Source of the DNA: an uncultured Winogradskyella sp.
GTDB lineage: Bacteria; Bacteroidota; Bacteroidia; Flavobacteriales; Flavobacteriaceae
NCBI RefSeq assembly: GCF_947496485.1
Contig: NZ_CANMCZ010000002.1
Coordinates: 310,001 to 374,000, forward strand
DNA: 64,000 bases
Direction: 5' to 3'
Shown here: positions 63,673 through 64,000 of the stretch, piece after piece
Layout of the letters: every line of letters starts with the position of its first letter
Position numbering within the stretch: the stretch's first letter is position 1
The notes under the pieces: model-generated
Databases searched by the model: none
The model's input: the letters and a program-made list of their open reading frames with translations, nothing else
Told to the model about the DNA's origin: nothing
Position numbers and translations under genes: made by a program

Positions 63673-64000
63673 TGTCAGCAGTAGAAATAGTAACGTCCTT
63701 TTATCAATCAGATTTAGCAAATGATGATAATGTAATTCCTGATTTTTTTCACGAAGAATGTGAGCTTCATTGGACAAGCAGTCAAGGATTTGTATTATTA
63801 ACATATAATGACATTGTCAATTTTTTCAAAGACACACGTAAGTCTTACACTAATCTGCGTTTTGAGTTTACACATTTAATTGAAGCAGGAGATTCAGTTT
63901 CTACAAGACACACTTTATTTGCTAAGACTATTGAAAATCCAGATTCTGAAGTTGTATTAGCACATTTTTCAACAATTTGGGAAGTGAAGGATGGTAAACT
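63672..64000 (+). CDS. NTF2-like (SnoaL-type) protein, cut by window end
   Basis: 109 residues visible from the ATG at 63672, which overlaps the preceding stop as TAATG. It begins [19 protein letters not shown] and has FFHEECELHWTSSQGF, LTYNDIVNFFKD and VLAHFSTIWEVKDGKL, the cone-shaped alpha+beta fold of nuclear-transport-factor-2-like proteins such as SnoaL. Some are enzymes, many are of unknown function. The rest of the gene lies outside the window. The coupling to the second lpxD suggests the same operon. Confidence 0.7.
   Translation, partial: MSAVEIVTSFYQSDLANDDNVIPDFFHEECELHWTSSQGFVLLTYNDIVNFFKDTRKSYTNLRFEFTHLIEAGDSVSTRHTLFAKTIENPDSEVVLAHFSTIWEVKDGK

Noticed and set aside
1..64000. 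tRNA, rRNA, insertion sequence, prophage or restriction/defence genes
   Set aside because: None was seen: no cloverleaf-like gaps, no transposase, integrase or phage proteins, and no nuclease/methylase pair. Without tools a short tRNA could still be missed.

Overview
The window looks like chromosome of a low-GC marine-type member of the Flavobacteriaceae (Bacteroidota). Supporting signs are a fused lpxC-fabZ gene, the type IX secretion regulator porX, a secreted protein with a type IX C-terminal sorting domain, a DUF6090-type membrane protein, and promoters with the Bacteroidota -7 box TAnnTTTG in place of an E. coli-like -10. The genus cannot be fixed from the sequence. I found no rRNA, tRNA, insertion sequence, prophage or CRISPR array.

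Layout. Bases 1-3900 are accessory: a cut-off gene, a DUF6090 protein with a carbohydrate-binding-like tail, a 59-residue membrane protein, an NAD(P)-binding protein, and a lone lipoprotein gene lying between two integron attC-like imperfect palindromes. Bases 3996-21051 are mostly housekeeping: ychF, a DMT transporter, topoisomerase IV (parE and parC with a small membrane-protein gene overlapping both), an MBOAT/SGNH O-acetylation pair, terC, an XRE regulator divergent from an M14 peptidase, an Lrp-type regulator, DinB, aroB and proline dehydrogenase.

Bases 21052-52811 are a Wzx/Wzy-type surface polysaccharide locus, mostly on the minus strand. It encodes a Wzc-like kinase, a Wza-like export lipoprotein, a PglF-like dehydratase, a PglE-like aminotransferase, a PglC-like phosphoglycosyl transferase, four glycosyltransferases, two asparagine-synthetase-like amidotransferases, a TupA-like ATP-grasp protein, an acetyltransferase, a Wzy-like polymerase, a Wzx flippase, UDP-glucose dehydrogenase and a UDP-glucuronate 4-epimerase. 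A divergent plus-strand pair (ATP-grasp plus HAD) sits inside it. So does a 1,896-residue secreted pectate-lyase-like protein with 17 Ig-like repeats and a type IX sorting signal. Ugd plus the epimerase would supply UDP-galacturonate, the AsnB paralogues could amidate uronic acids, and the lyase could cut a galacturonate-containing polymer, possibly the cell's own. Two of the operons share a roughly 90-bp upstream element with an exactly conserved 44-bp internal spacing.

Bases 52900-64000 return to core genes: alanine dehydrogenase, tsaE, porX, an HD phosphohydrolase, then the lipid A run lpxD, lpxC/fabZ, lpxA, efp, a second lpxD, and a cut-off NTF2-like gene. A 49-codon secreted-peptide gene with a near-perfect Bacteroidota promoter lies here, overlapping the start of a membrane-protein gene.

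The best candidates for undescribed biology are the attC-like cassette (2881-3901), the shared polysaccharide control element (41865-41955 and 51680-51771), the three TTAC-N4-GTAA sites between the XRE and peptidase genes, the putative PH-like membrane protein inside the topoisomerase IV operon, and the lyase within the capsule locus.
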